Positions 1-6,958 of a stretch of DNA of 29,823 nt are shown piece after piece. The notes under the pieces were generated by a model, which was given only the letters and a program-made list of their open reading frames with translations, was not told the DNA's origin and did not search any database. The DNA lies in the NCBI GenBank assembly GCA_900555665.1, contig USLX01000009.1, positions 1 through 29,823 on the forward strand. Reading direction: 5' to 3'. A program made the position numbers and the translations under genes. This DNA is from an uncultured Eubacteriales bacterium (GTDB lineage: Bacteria; Bacillota; Clostridia; Oscillospirales; Oscillospiraceae). Positions within the stretch are counted from its first letter, which is position 1. The number at the start of each line of letters is the position of its first letter.

Positions 1-109
1 ACAATTCGGCAAGTCGATTCGACGAGAGATTTTTCGTCAAGTCAAGATTTGAAAATCGCAGGATTGACGGAAAAGATCCATCGAAGCGCGCGGACGCAAT
101 TGTGTGGTG
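1..109. repeat. Inverted-repeat element R1, copy 1 (left tip cut by window edge)
   Basis: A second copy lies at 14413-14495. Both share the left part almost base for base (aattcggcaag, cgagagatttttcgtcaagtc) and the right end (gcggacgcaattgtg). The termini are inverted: acaatt at the start answers aattgtgt near 98-105. This copy has about 30 extra bases in its right half, and those bases pair back on the left half (cgtcaa near 35-40 with ttgacg near 64-69), so it could fold as one long imperfect hairpin. No coding frame. It looks like a small non-autonomous mobile or REP-type element; the family is not recognised. Confidence 0.7.
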
Positions 110-113
110 CTGC

Positions 114-146
114 CATAAAAAAGCTCCTCCGGATGGGGGAGCTTTG
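114..146 (-). terminator. Rho-independent terminator of alr
   Basis: Read on the minus strand, an 11-bp stem (120-130 with 135-145, one G-T pair, loop ggat) is followed by a run of T (A run at 117-122 on the plus strand). It lies about 100 bases past the alr stop codon. Confidence 0.75.
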
Positions 147-243
147 GTCTGCTCGCGCTTTTTCCATCTGACGTCAGCGGACGGAGACGCCGGGGAGCCA
201 GGATGGGAATACAGCGGTTTCACAGGGACATAGCGTGCAGCTC

Positions 244-1377
244 TCAGGGGTGGAGGTAGGTGCGCACCACACGCGGAGAGAGTGCCGCGGTCAGCCCGCA
301 GCCCTCGTCGCCGCCGATGAGCAGCGCAACCTCCTGCGAGGGCAGGCAGTTGCCGAAACGGTCATAGCCGAAGAAGACGGCTTCGTCGCCGGGGCGGCAG
401 TCGGCGCCGGTGACGTCGACCAGGCACTGGTCCATGCAGCAGGCAAGCAGCCGGCAGCGTTTGCCGCCGATGAGCACCGGGGCCTTCACGGCGGCAAGGG
501 CCTGGTTCAGCCCGTCGCCATAGCCGACGCCGACGGTTGCAATCCGGGCGTCCTGCTCCAGCGTCACGGCGCCGCCGTAGCCGAGACGATCCCCCGCCCG
601 GCGCGCGGCAACCATCGTCACATAGCTCCGCCAGGTGGAAACCTCCGCAATCGCACCGGTGGGAGCGGTGGGACTGTCCATAAACAGGCGGCGTCCGGCG
701 CGGACGGCGTCGAGGCAATACTGCGGATAGCGCTCACTGGCGGCGGAGCAGGCCATATGGCACAGGCCCGGTTCGATCCCTGCAGCCGACAGCGTATCGA
801 GCGCGGCCCGATAGAGCTCGAACTCCCGTGCGCAGAGCGCGGCGTCCGCCGTATCGGAAAAGTGCGAAAATGTGCCGGTGACGCGCAGCGAAGGCGCGTT
901 TTGCAGCTCGTCCAGCAAGGCGCCCAGCGCCTCCGGGGCGAAGCCGATGCGGTGCAGGCCGGTATCGATCTTCAGATGGAGATTGGCCGTTTTGCCGAGG
1001 GCACAGGCGGCTTGTTCCAGCTCCGCGGCAAAGCCGGGGCGGCCGCAGGTGAGCGTCAGGCCCGCGTCCACGGCGGCAGGCAGCTGCCACGGCAGGGCGC
1101 AGCTCATGACGAGGATGCCGTCGCGGATCCCGGCGGCGCGGAGCGCCAGGCCCTCAGAGACATGTGCCACCGCAAAGCCCGCAACCGCGTCCAGGCCGCT
1201 GAGCGTGCGGGCGATCTCCGCCGCGCCGAGGCCGTAGGCGTCGCATTTGAGCACGGGGAGCAGCTTTGTTCCGGCGGGAAGCGCGCGCACAATGGCCGCC
1301 GCGTTGCGCCGCAGGCGCGCCAGATCCGTTTCCAGGACGGAATTATTCATAATATTCATCTGTTTATTCATTTGCAT
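244..1377 (-). CDS. alr: Alanine racemase (PLP-dependent)
   Basis: 377 residues, the normal family length. The enzyme interconverts L- and D-alanine in the cytoplasm and supplies D-Ala for peptidoglycan. The PLP-lysine motif is present as LKCDAYGLG (usual form VKADAYGHG). LKIDTGLHRIGF matches the barrel segment, LGYGG probably carries the catalytic tyrosine of the C-terminal domain, and VGYGDG is the family C-terminal motif. The usual RPG..LYG segment is altered (VRAGRRLFMDSP), so this is a divergent member. The start is the ATG at 1377, because AGGA lies eight bases before it. Four further ATG codons follow within the first dozen codons (residues 3, 7, 10), so the exact start is uncertain. 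It is transcribed alone, divergently from the amino-acid importer. A serine-racemase activity cannot be excluded from sequence. Confidence 0.93.
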   Translation of the reverse strand: MQMNKQMNIMNNSVLETDLARLRRNAAAIVRALPAGTKLLPVLKCDAYGLGAAEIARTLSGLDAVAGFAVAHVSEGLALRAAGIRDGILVMSCALPWQLPAAVDAGLTLTCGRPGFAAELEQAACALGKTANLHLKIDTGLHRIGFAPEALGALLDELQNAPSLRVTGTFSHFSDTADAALCAREFELYRAALDTLSAAGIEPGLCHMACSAASERYPQYCLDAVRAGRRLFMDSPTAPTGAIAEVSTWRSYVTMVAARRAGDRLGYGGAVTLEQDARIATVGVGYGDGLNQALAAVKAPVLIGGKRCRLLACCMDQCLVDVTGADCRPGDEAVFFGYDRFGNCLPSQEVALLIGGDEGCGLTAALSPRVVRTYLHP

Positions 1378-1479
1378 ATATTCATTCCTGTTTGCATGCC
1401 GCAGACAGAGACGGCCATGCCATCCCGCAGGGAGGGTCATGGCCGCCGGGTTTCCGCGGCTGCGATCTATTTTTTCTTT

Positions 1480-1508
1480 ATTATAGAGGGGAAAAGGCGC
1501 GGTTGCAA
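1480..1508 (-). promoter_or_regulatory. alr: Promoter of alr
   Basis: On the minus strand TTGCAA (1503-1508), a 17-base spacer, then a perfect TATAAT (1480-1485). The leader of about 100 bases holds a hairpin (ggccatg at 1413-1419 with catggcc at 1438-1444) before the start codon. Confidence 0.75.
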
Positions 1509-1582
1509 GCTCTTTTTTCCCGCTTTGGCAGTTCGCACAAAAAGGGGCGCGAAGAAGCTGTATAAAATATGAATATTTTTGC

Positions 1583-1612
1583 TTGACTTTGCATGAATAA
1601 ACGTTGTATACT
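1583..1612 (+). promoter_or_regulatory. Promoter of the amino-acid importer operon
   Basis: TTGACT (1583-1588), an 18-base spacer and TATACT (1607-1612). The lipoprotein start codon is 65 bases downstream. ATGAATA occurs at 1569-1575 and again in the spacer at 1593-1599, which could be operator half-sites. Confidence 0.75.
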
Positions 1613-1677
1613 GTCAGCATCACGAAAACATGCAACGCATCACAAAATATGGTGAATTTGAAAAGGAGATTCCAATT

Positions 1678-2604
1678 ATGAAAAAGCTGCTTGCACTGAC
1701 GCTGGCCGCGCTGATGGTATTCGGCATGGTGGCCTGCGCGTCCAACACCGATTCCACCCCCGCTGACACCTCCGCGCCTGCTGATTCCCAGACCACGGAA
1801 CAGGCCGACGCCTCCACCGAAGCCGACGCTTCCTCCGAGTCCACTGAGCAGGCCGACGCCCCCGCCGAGACGCTGATCTTCGGCACGTCCGCCGACTATG
1901 CTCCGTTTGAGTTTATGTATCCGGACGACAATGGCGACATGGTCTACGGCGGTATCGACGTGTCCGTCGCCGAGTACATTGCCGACTACACCGGCAAGAC
2001 CCTCCAGACCGAGAACATGGCCTTTGACTACCTGCTGGCCTCCCTCCAGAAGGGTGATTTCGACATTGTCATCGCTGCCATGGAAGCCACCGATGAGCGC
2101 AAGGAAGCCGCCGACTTCTCCGATCCCTACTACACCGACTATCCGCCTATGATCCTCGTCAAGAAGGAAAACGCGGACAGCTATAAGACTCTGGCCGACT
2201 TTGAAGGCAAGTCCGTCGGCGCGCAGACCGGCACGACCAAGGCCGACATCGTCACGAACGACATGCCCGGCGCGAACCTGGTAGCCCTTCAGCTTGTGAC
2301 CGACCTCATCAACCAGCTCATGTATGACAAGGTTGACGCCGTGGTTGTCGACGGCAGCGTTGCCAACCAGTATGTGGCTGAGAACGACGATTTTGTCATC
2401 GCTGAAGCTTCCAGCGAGCTTGGCGCGGCGGAACCTTACTGCGTCGCCGTGCAGAAGGGCGACCCGAAGGGGCTGCTGCCCGGCATCAACGAGGCCATCG
2501 CCAAGATCAACGAGGAGAACAAGATTGAGGAGTTCATCGCCCTGGCCGATTCTCTGAGCGGCGTGGCCGAGGAAGTGTCCGCCGACACGCCTGCCGAGGG
2601 TTAA
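1678..2604 (+). CDS. Polar amino-acid ABC importer, substrate-binding lipoprotein
   Basis: 308 residues. A lipoprotein signal peptide ends at lipobox VACAS, so Cys20 would be lipidated and the protein held on the outer face of the membrane. An acidic Ala/Ser/Thr-rich linker runs to about residue 60. The rest is a family 3 solute-binding domain: it opens with LIFGTSADYAPFEF and has the typical GxD(V/I)xxAxxIA-like segment (YGGIDVSVAEYIADYTGK) and the hinge segment VGAQTGTT. It captures a polar amino acid for the permease and ATPase that follow; which one is not readable from the sequence. The start was placed at 1678 because AAAAGGAG (1661-1668) precedes it and the signal peptide begins there. 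It is the first gene of a three-gene operon. Confidence 0.92.
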   Translation: MKKLLALTLAALMVFGMVACASNTDSTPADTSAPADSQTTEQADASTEADASSESTEQADAPAETLIFGTSADYAPFEFMYPDDNGDMVYGGIDVSVAEYIADYTGKTLQTENMAFDYLLASLQKGDFDIVIAAMEATDERKEAADFSDPYYTDYPPMILVKKENADSYKTLADFEGKSVGAQTGTTKADIVTNDMPGANLVALQLVTDLINQLMYDKVDAVVVDGSVANQYVAENDDFVIAEASSELGAAEPYCVAVQKGDPKGLLPGINEAIAKINEENKIEEFIALADSLSGVAEEVSADTPAEG

Positions 2605-2680
2605 ACGGCGCTCCCGGATCCATTGCCTGAGGGCTGGATCGCGTGTCTCCAATTCCATTGTCATTCCATTTTCCTGCGCG

Positions 2681-2709
2681 AAGTGCAGGGCCACTGCGGC
2701 CTTGCACTT
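2681..2709 (+). other. Intercistronic hairpin after the binding-protein gene
   Basis: A 12-bp stem with one mismatch (2681-2692 with 2698-2709, loop actgc) lies in the 150-base gap between lipoprotein and permease. There is no proper T run, so a transcript-stabilising or processing hairpin is more likely than a full terminator. Such hairpins often keep binding-protein mRNA in excess over permease mRNA; that role is inferred. Confidence 0.45.
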
Positions 2710-2754
2710 TGTGTGCGTCTTTCCCCCAAACACAGATAGAAAGGAATTTTGCCC

Positions 2755-3486
2755 ATGTGGTGGAGCAACCTGTTCGTCGATATGAATAAGGCGAACTTCT
2801 TCAATTTCTCCTTCCTGCCCAAATATGCCACTTCGTTTGTGCGCGGGTTGGAATACACGCTGCTGTTGGCCGTGGTGTCCGTGCTGCTGGCCGTGATCCC
2901 GGCGCTGCTGCTGGCCCTGATGCGGCTGAGCCGCAATCGCGTCGTGCGGAGCGTCTCGGGCGCATATATCGCCGTGTTTCGGTCGACGCCGCTGCTGGTG
3001 CAGCTGTCAATCATCTATTTCGGCCTGTTCGGAGCCATCTCGATCCCGCGTGTGACGATCCTCGGCTTTGTGGATATTTCACGGTTTATTCCGGGCGTTG
3101 TGGCGCTGGCGCTGAACAGCTCGGCTTATGTGGCGGAAATTTTCCGGGCGGGCATTCTGGCCGTCGACCAGGGGCAGACGGAAGCGGCGCGGTCGCTGGG
3201 CCTGTCCGGCGCGGCATCCATGCGGTTTGTTGTGCTGCCGCAGGCGATTAAAAACGTGCTGCCGGCGCTGGCCAACGAAGTCGTGACGATGGTGAAGGAA
3301 TCGTCCATCTGCTCGATGCTCGGCATGGAGGAGCTGATGTTCGGCGCAAAGGCTGTGGCAAGCGCGACGTATGTCTCGCTGGCTCCCTATACGCTGGCCG
3401 CACTCATTTATTTCTGCATCAATTATCCGGCCAGCAAGGGCATTGAAGCCGTGGAAAGGAGGATGCGCCGTGGCGACAAGCACTGA
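2755..3486 (+). CDS. Polar amino-acid ABC importer, permease
   Basis: 243 residues, usual for the HisM/GlnP family. Membrane segments are visible near the N-terminus (YTLLLAVVSVLLAVIPALLL) and across the middle and C-terminus. The EAA loop that docks the ATPase reads QTEAARSLGLSGAASMRFVV with LPQA following, and AVFRSTPLLVQL is the family's conserved early segment. The ATG at 2755 was chosen because AAGGA (2741-2745) lies nine bases upstream; a TTG two codons earlier is too close to it. The end overlaps the ATPase start by 17 bases, consistent with coupled translation. Confidence 0.93.
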   Translation: MWWSNLFVDMNKANFFNFSFLPKYATSFVRGLEYTLLLAVVSVLLAVIPALLLALMRLSRNRVVRSVSGAYIAVFRSTPLLVQLSIIYFGLFGAISIPRVTILGFVDISRFIPGVVALALNSSAYVAEIFRAGILAVDQGQTEAARSLGLSGAASMRFVVLPQAIKNVLPALANEVVTMVKESSICSMLGMEELMFGAKAVASATYVSLAPYTLAALIYFCINYPASKGIEAVERRMRRGDKH

Positions 3487-4216
3487 ACTGATCCGCGTGG
3501 AACATGTGGTCAAGGACTTTGACGGCGGGGCCGTGAAGGCGCTCAACGACTGCAGCCTGACCATCCGCAAGGGCGAGGTCGTGGCAATCATCGGGCCGTC
3601 CGGCTCCGGAAAATCGACGCTGCTGCGCTGCCTCAATCTGCTGGAGACACCGACGTCGGGCTCCGTCTGGTTCGACGGTGTGGACATCACGGACCGGAAG
3701 ATCAATCTCGATCTGCACCGGCGAAAGATGGGCATGGTGTTCCAGCACTTCAATCTGTTTCCGAACATGACCGTCCTGAAAAACCTGACGCTTGCACCTG
3801 TCCATCTCAAGCTCATGGGAAAAAGCGAGGCCGAGGGGAAGGCCCGCGGGATGCTCGCGCGCATCGGCCTGCCCGATAAAGCCAATGCTTACCCCGCGAT
3901 GCTCTCCGGCGGACAGAAGCAGCGCATCGCCATCGTGCGGGCGCTGATGATGCAGCCCGAGGTCATGCTCTTTGACGAGCCAACGTCCGCACTCGACCCG
4001 GAGATGGTCGGCGAGGTGCTCGATCTGATGCGCTCTTTGGCGGAGGACGGGATGACGATGGCCGTGGTGACACATGAGATGGGCTTTGCCCGCGAAGTGG
4101 CCAGCCGGGTCATTTTTATGGATGGCGGCGCGATTTTGGAGGAGAATACGCCGAACGAGCTGTTCGACCATCCGCAAAACCCCAGGACGCAGGCATTTTT
4201 GTCCAAGGTGCTTTGA
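3470..4216 (+). CDS. Polar amino-acid ABC importer, ATP-binding protein
   Basis: 248 residues, normal for GlnQ/HisP-type ATPases. Walker A GPSGSGKST is at residues 42-50, the signature LSGGQKQR at about 145-152, Walker B VMLFDEPTSALDP just after, and the switch histidine in VVTHEM. It hydrolyses ATP at the inner face to drive the permease encoded just upstream. The start is a GTG at 3470, seven bases after a perfect AAAGGAGG (3455-3462) that lies inside the end of the permease gene. It is the last gene of the operon, with a terminator seven bases past the stop. Confidence 0.94.
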   Translation: MATSTELIRVEHVVKDFDGGAVKALNDCSLTIRKGEVVAIIGPSGSGKSTLLRCLNLLETPTSGSVWFDGVDITDRKINLDLHRRKMGMVFQHFNLFPNMTVLKNLTLAPVHLKLMGKSEAEGKARGMLARIGLPDKANAYPAMLSGGQKQRIAIVRALMMQPEVMLFDEPTSALDPEMVGEVLDLMRSLAEDGMTMAVVTHEMGFAREVASRVIFMDGGAILEENTPNELFDHPQNPRTQAFLSKVL

Positions 4217-4223
4217 TTTTTTG

Positions 4224-4253
4224 GCGGCGCAGCGAAGGCTGCGCCGCTTTTTT
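4224..4253 (+). terminator. Rho-independent terminator of the amino-acid importer operon
   Basis: A perfect 10-bp GC-rich stem (4224-4233 with 4238-4247, loop gaag) followed by six T. Confidence 0.92.
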
Positions 4254-4257
4254 GTAT

Positions 4258-4423
4258 CCAGGGTGTATCTGAAACTGCCAACGCACCCGGACAGCGGTTC
4301 TTTTTGCACTGAGCTGCGTCATTTTTCCTTGAAATACGACAGGATTCCTGCGAAAAAATGTCTTGCGCAGCGCGAAAATTCCTCGCTGCCGGTCACATCA
4401 TGAGTTGGAAGAATACACCCTGG
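4258..4423. repeat. Inverted-end repeat R2, copy 1
   Basis: About 166 bases, closely matched in the same orientation at 6630-6797. Shared blocks include ctgccaacgcacccggacag, tccttgaaatacgacaggat and aattcctcgctgccgg. The ends are inverted: ccagggtgtat at 4258-4268 answers atacaccctgg at 4413-4423 exactly, and the inner part of the arm (gaaactg against gagttgg) is degenerate. It begins five bases after the terminator and has no plausible ORF. The structure resembles a MITE. Besides this repeat, the 256-base gap holds only the terminator and the next gene's ribosome site. Confidence 0.8.
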
Positions 4424-4472
4424 ACGGTGAACGAGCATCCAAACCTCAAAAAACGAAAGGAAGTGAACCACA

Positions 4473-5735
4473 ATGGCCAGGAAGATATTGGAGATCGGCA
4501 AAGATGTTTTGATCGTGATATTGGCGCTGGCCATCGTGGTTTTGACGCTGCTGGCCCTTCCAACCAAGACCATTACCTCGACGCCATGGCTTGCGGCCAT
4601 TCTGCGCCCGGTTGCACCGCTTTTTGGCCTTTCGCAGTCTGAGCTGACCTACACGGGCGAGGTTGTGCCCGATGAGCTGCATGGCGCGGCGCAGCCCATT
4701 GCCATCTCCGTCTGCAGTGAGGCCGGGCGCATGAGCGCGCAATATGATTTTGCCGCGCTCGACACCGCTTTTGAACAGCTCGGCGGCTATCTGGCCCAGG
4801 CGCTCGACGGCGCGCAGGGCGGGAGCACGGTCTCCCGGCAGGAGCTTTTGCGTGCGCTGGCAGGCCCCAGCGTCGCCTTCGGCTATCCCGCGCTGCTCTC
4901 ACCTGCCGTAGTGGCGGCCTGGCTGAATGCCTCTGCGCCCATGCTGCCGGAGGCACGGTGGTTCATTCTGGCCGTTGAGAACGGCGGCGTGACGCTCTAT
5001 CTGGCCGGGGACGAATGTTACCGCTGCCAGACGGCGCTCGCGCCGGCCGCGCTCGCCGCTGCGCTGGAGGAATATCAGCCGGACGGCAGCTTCTTTGCCT
5101 TTGAAGACGAGGCCTATTCCCGCGCGGCGCCGCTGAGTCTGATTACACCGGGCGCATCTTTGACGGATGCCGTCGCGGTCAATCCCTGCGAGGCCCGGTT
5201 TATCTCCTCGCTGGCCTCCAGCCTGGGGTTTAACCCCTATGGCGATGCCAAATATGTTGACCCCTCCGGTGCAACGTCTTTTACCGAGACCACCCACGCG
5301 CTCTCCGTTACGGCGGCCGGGCGCGTCCAGCTCCGGGTTTCTGAGCCGCTGGAGCGCTTTTCCAGCGCGGCGGATACCCTTGAGAGCCGCATCGAGGCTG
5401 CGCGGGAGCTTTTGGCTACCATGACCGGCGGCACGACCGGCGAGGCGCGGCTCTATCTGACCGGCGTGACGGAAAACAGCACGCAGACCGTCTGCACCTT
5501 TGCCTATTACCTGGCCGGCGTCCGCGTCTCGTCCGTTGAGCCGGCGGAGGTTGTCTTCGACGGTATGCAGATTACCCGCGCCACGGCGACGCTCCGTACC
5601 ATCCAGCCGACGGCGGCCCGCGCGGCACTGCTGCCCGCAGCCCAGGCGGCGGTGATTTTGCAGCGCGGGCAGGCGCTGACGCTTTGCTATGTCGAGCGCG
5701 CCGAGGGCGACCTCACCGTGGCCTGGAAGGGCTGA
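4473..5735 (+). CDS. Membrane-anchored extracytoplasmic protein, YycH-like
   Basis: 420 residues. One membrane helix near the N-terminus (about residues 11-29, DVLIVILALAIVVLTLLAL) is followed by a long extracytoplasmic part. The segment with SLGFNPYG, a short YVDPSGA stretch and a following TETTHAL strand recalls the YycH family, whose members bind the WalK kinase and adjust cell-wall homeostasis. Length, topology and the adjoining YycI-like gene agree with this, but similarity is weak by eye. No walR or walK is in the window. AAAGGAAG (4456-4463) precedes the ATG. The next gene starts 25 bases after the stop, so the two are probably co-transcribed. No clear promoter was seen in the repeat just upstream. 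Confidence 0.75.
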   Translation: MARKILEIGKDVLIVILALAIVVLTLLALPTKTITSTPWLAAILRPVAPLFGLSQSELTYTGEVVPDELHGAAQPIAISVCSEAGRMSAQYDFAALDTAFEQLGGYLAQALDGAQGGSTVSRQELLRALAGPSVAFGYPALLSPAVVAAWLNASAPMLPEARWFILAVENGGVTLYLAGDECYRCQTALAPAALAAALEEYQPDGSFFAFEDEAYSRAAPLSLITPGASLTDAVAVNPCEARFISSLASSLGFNPYGDAKYVDPSGATSFTETTHALSVTAAGRVQLRVSEPLERFSSAADTLESRIEAARELLATMTGGTTGEARLYLTGVTENSTQTVCTFAYYLAGVRVSSVEPAEVVFDGMQITRATATLRTIQPTAARAALLPAAQAAVILQRGQALTLCYVERAEGDLTVAWKG

Positions 5736-5760
5736 ATCCCACGAAAAGGAGGCGGCGGCC

Positions 5761-6624
5761 ATGTCCGGTGCCCGGATCAAAAACCTCATTTTGTTGATTC
5801 TGGCGCTCGCCGTCTGCTTTTTGCTGCTGGCGGTGGTGCCCGGCAAGCTCTCAGCCAGTCATGAGGAGACGGCCATCCATGAACAGCTGACCGAGCTGCT
5901 CGCTGCCTACGGTGTCACCCTCGACCCCGAGGCGCTCGGACAGAGCGAGATTCTCTATACCGTGGAGCTCGGGGGGGCGGACGCGGCGGGCGTGGCGGCG
6001 GCGCTGCTTGGCACGGAGGGAGCGCTGGATGCGCAGTCGACGCGCTATGAGCTGCTCTATTCCGCGTCCACCGGCACGGTTTTGTTCAGCCGCAGCGGCG
6101 TTTTGCATGCGGAGCTCTGCGTGCCGATTTCCGGCAAGTCCTATGAGCGGGATCTCCAGCGCCGTCTGCGCGGCATGGGCTATGCCGTCTGGCAGACGCT
6201 CCCGGCCGTCCGGCAGGAGGACGGCGTCTATGCGCTCACCGTCACGCAGGCCCTTCTCGGGCAGCCGCTGTTTGGCGCGCAGCTGACCTTTTCCTATCGG
6301 GACAGCCAGCTCGTCGCGGTGGACGGATTGTTCTATCCCGAGACCGAAAACCCCACCCGCGTCTCTGAGGAGAGCTGCATCTCCTGCGCGGATGCGCTGC
6401 TGCAGATTCTCGCCAGCCGCGATGCGACCGGCTGGGTCGGCAGCCAGATTACTGCCGTTCGCCAGGGGTATCTCCATGCCGAAACAGCCACTGCCGCCCT
6501 GCGCTTTACGCCTGTCTGGCGCGTGGAGACCGACACGGTGGTCTTTTACGTCAACGGCATCACGCGCGAGGTACGGCAGGCCGAGCGGAGAGACGAAGCG
6601 TTCGGCATCGTCAAATCTCAATGA
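5761..6624 (+). CDS. Membrane-anchored extracytoplasmic protein, YycI-like
   Basis: 287 residues, close to the usual 280 of YycI. One N-terminal helix (about residues 8-26, NLILLILALAVCFLLLAVVP) leads into an extracytoplasmic domain. The C-terminal half has the YycI/PepSY-like run of GQPLFGAQLTFSY, then GYLHAETATAALRFTPVWRV and YVNGITREV. In the known system YycI partners YycH to control WalK in the membrane. The ATG at 5761 was preferred to the upstream in-frame start at 5689 because AAAAGGAGG (5744-5752) lies eight bases before it and the helix begins there. The stop codon is only five bases from repeat R2 copy 2, with no terminator between them. Confidence 0.75.
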   Translation: MSGARIKNLILLILALAVCFLLLAVVPGKLSASHEETAIHEQLTELLAAYGVTLDPEALGQSEILYTVELGGADAAGVAAALLGTEGALDAQSTRYELLYSASTGTVLFSRSGVLHAELCVPISGKSYERDLQRRLRGMGYAVWQTLPAVRQEDGVYALTVTQALLGQPLFGAQLTFSYRDSQLVAVDGLFYPETENPTRVSEESCISCADALLQILASRDATGWVGSQITAVRQGYLHAETATAALRFTPVWRVETDTVVFYVNGITREVRQAERRDEAFGIVKSQ

Positions 6625-6629
6625 GATTC

Positions 6630-6797
6630 TTAGGGGGTATTCTTCCAACTGCCAACGCACCCGGACAGCGGGCCTTTTCACGCTGAGCTGCGTCGTTTTT
6701 CCTTGAAATACGACAGGATTCCTGCGAAAAAATGTCTTGCTCAGCACAAAAATTCCTCGCTGCCGGTTACATCGCCAGTTGGAAGAATACATCCTGG
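6630..6797. repeat. Inverted-end repeat R2, copy 2
   Basis: About 168 bases, same orientation as copy 1. The inner arms are perfect here: gtattcttccaactg (6637-6651) answers cagttggaagaatac (6776-6790), while the outermost bases are degenerate. The body matches copy 1 with scattered substitutions. It fills most of the 334-base gap between the YycI-like gene and murA; the rest of that gap holds the murA promoter and leader. Confidence 0.8.
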
Positions 6798-6825
6798 GAA
6801 CTTGTTGCTGATTTGTCATTTTTTC

Positions 6826-6854
6826 TTTACTTTACCGCCGTGGTGTGGTATGCT
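6826..6854 (+). promoter_or_regulatory. murA: Promoter of murA
   Basis: TTTACT (6826-6831), a 17-base spacer and TATGCT (6849-6854), with a TG one base upstream of the -10 as in extended -10 promoters. It lies outside repeat R2 and about 105 bases before murA. Confidence 0.65.
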
Positions 6855-6958
6855 ATATAGTAGCGGCTGAAACTGACCGCATTGGTCTGCATTGGCAGGG
6901 CTCAAACGCGCGCTTTTGCAGATACTGACTTTAGAACTTACCAAAGAGGGCTTTAAAT

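Noticed and set aside
764..785. A tRNA-like GGTTCGATCCC stretch
   Set aside because: It lies inside alr and no acceptor, D or anticodon stem can be formed around it.
244..2733. An 829-codon minus-strand open frame continuing upstream of alr across the binding-protein gene
   Set aside because: Only the part from 1377 down matches alanine racemase; the rest is the antisense of a clear lipoprotein gene and arises from GC-rich codon bias.
5689..5760. An earlier start for the YycI-like gene overlapping the YycH-like gene
   Set aside because: It would add a charged stretch before the membrane helix and lacks a ribosome site, whereas AAAAGGAGG precedes 5761.
4473..6624. A composite transposon formed by repeat R2 and its cargo
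   Set aside because: The repeats are too short to encode a transposase and none is nearby; mobility is left as a question rather than called.
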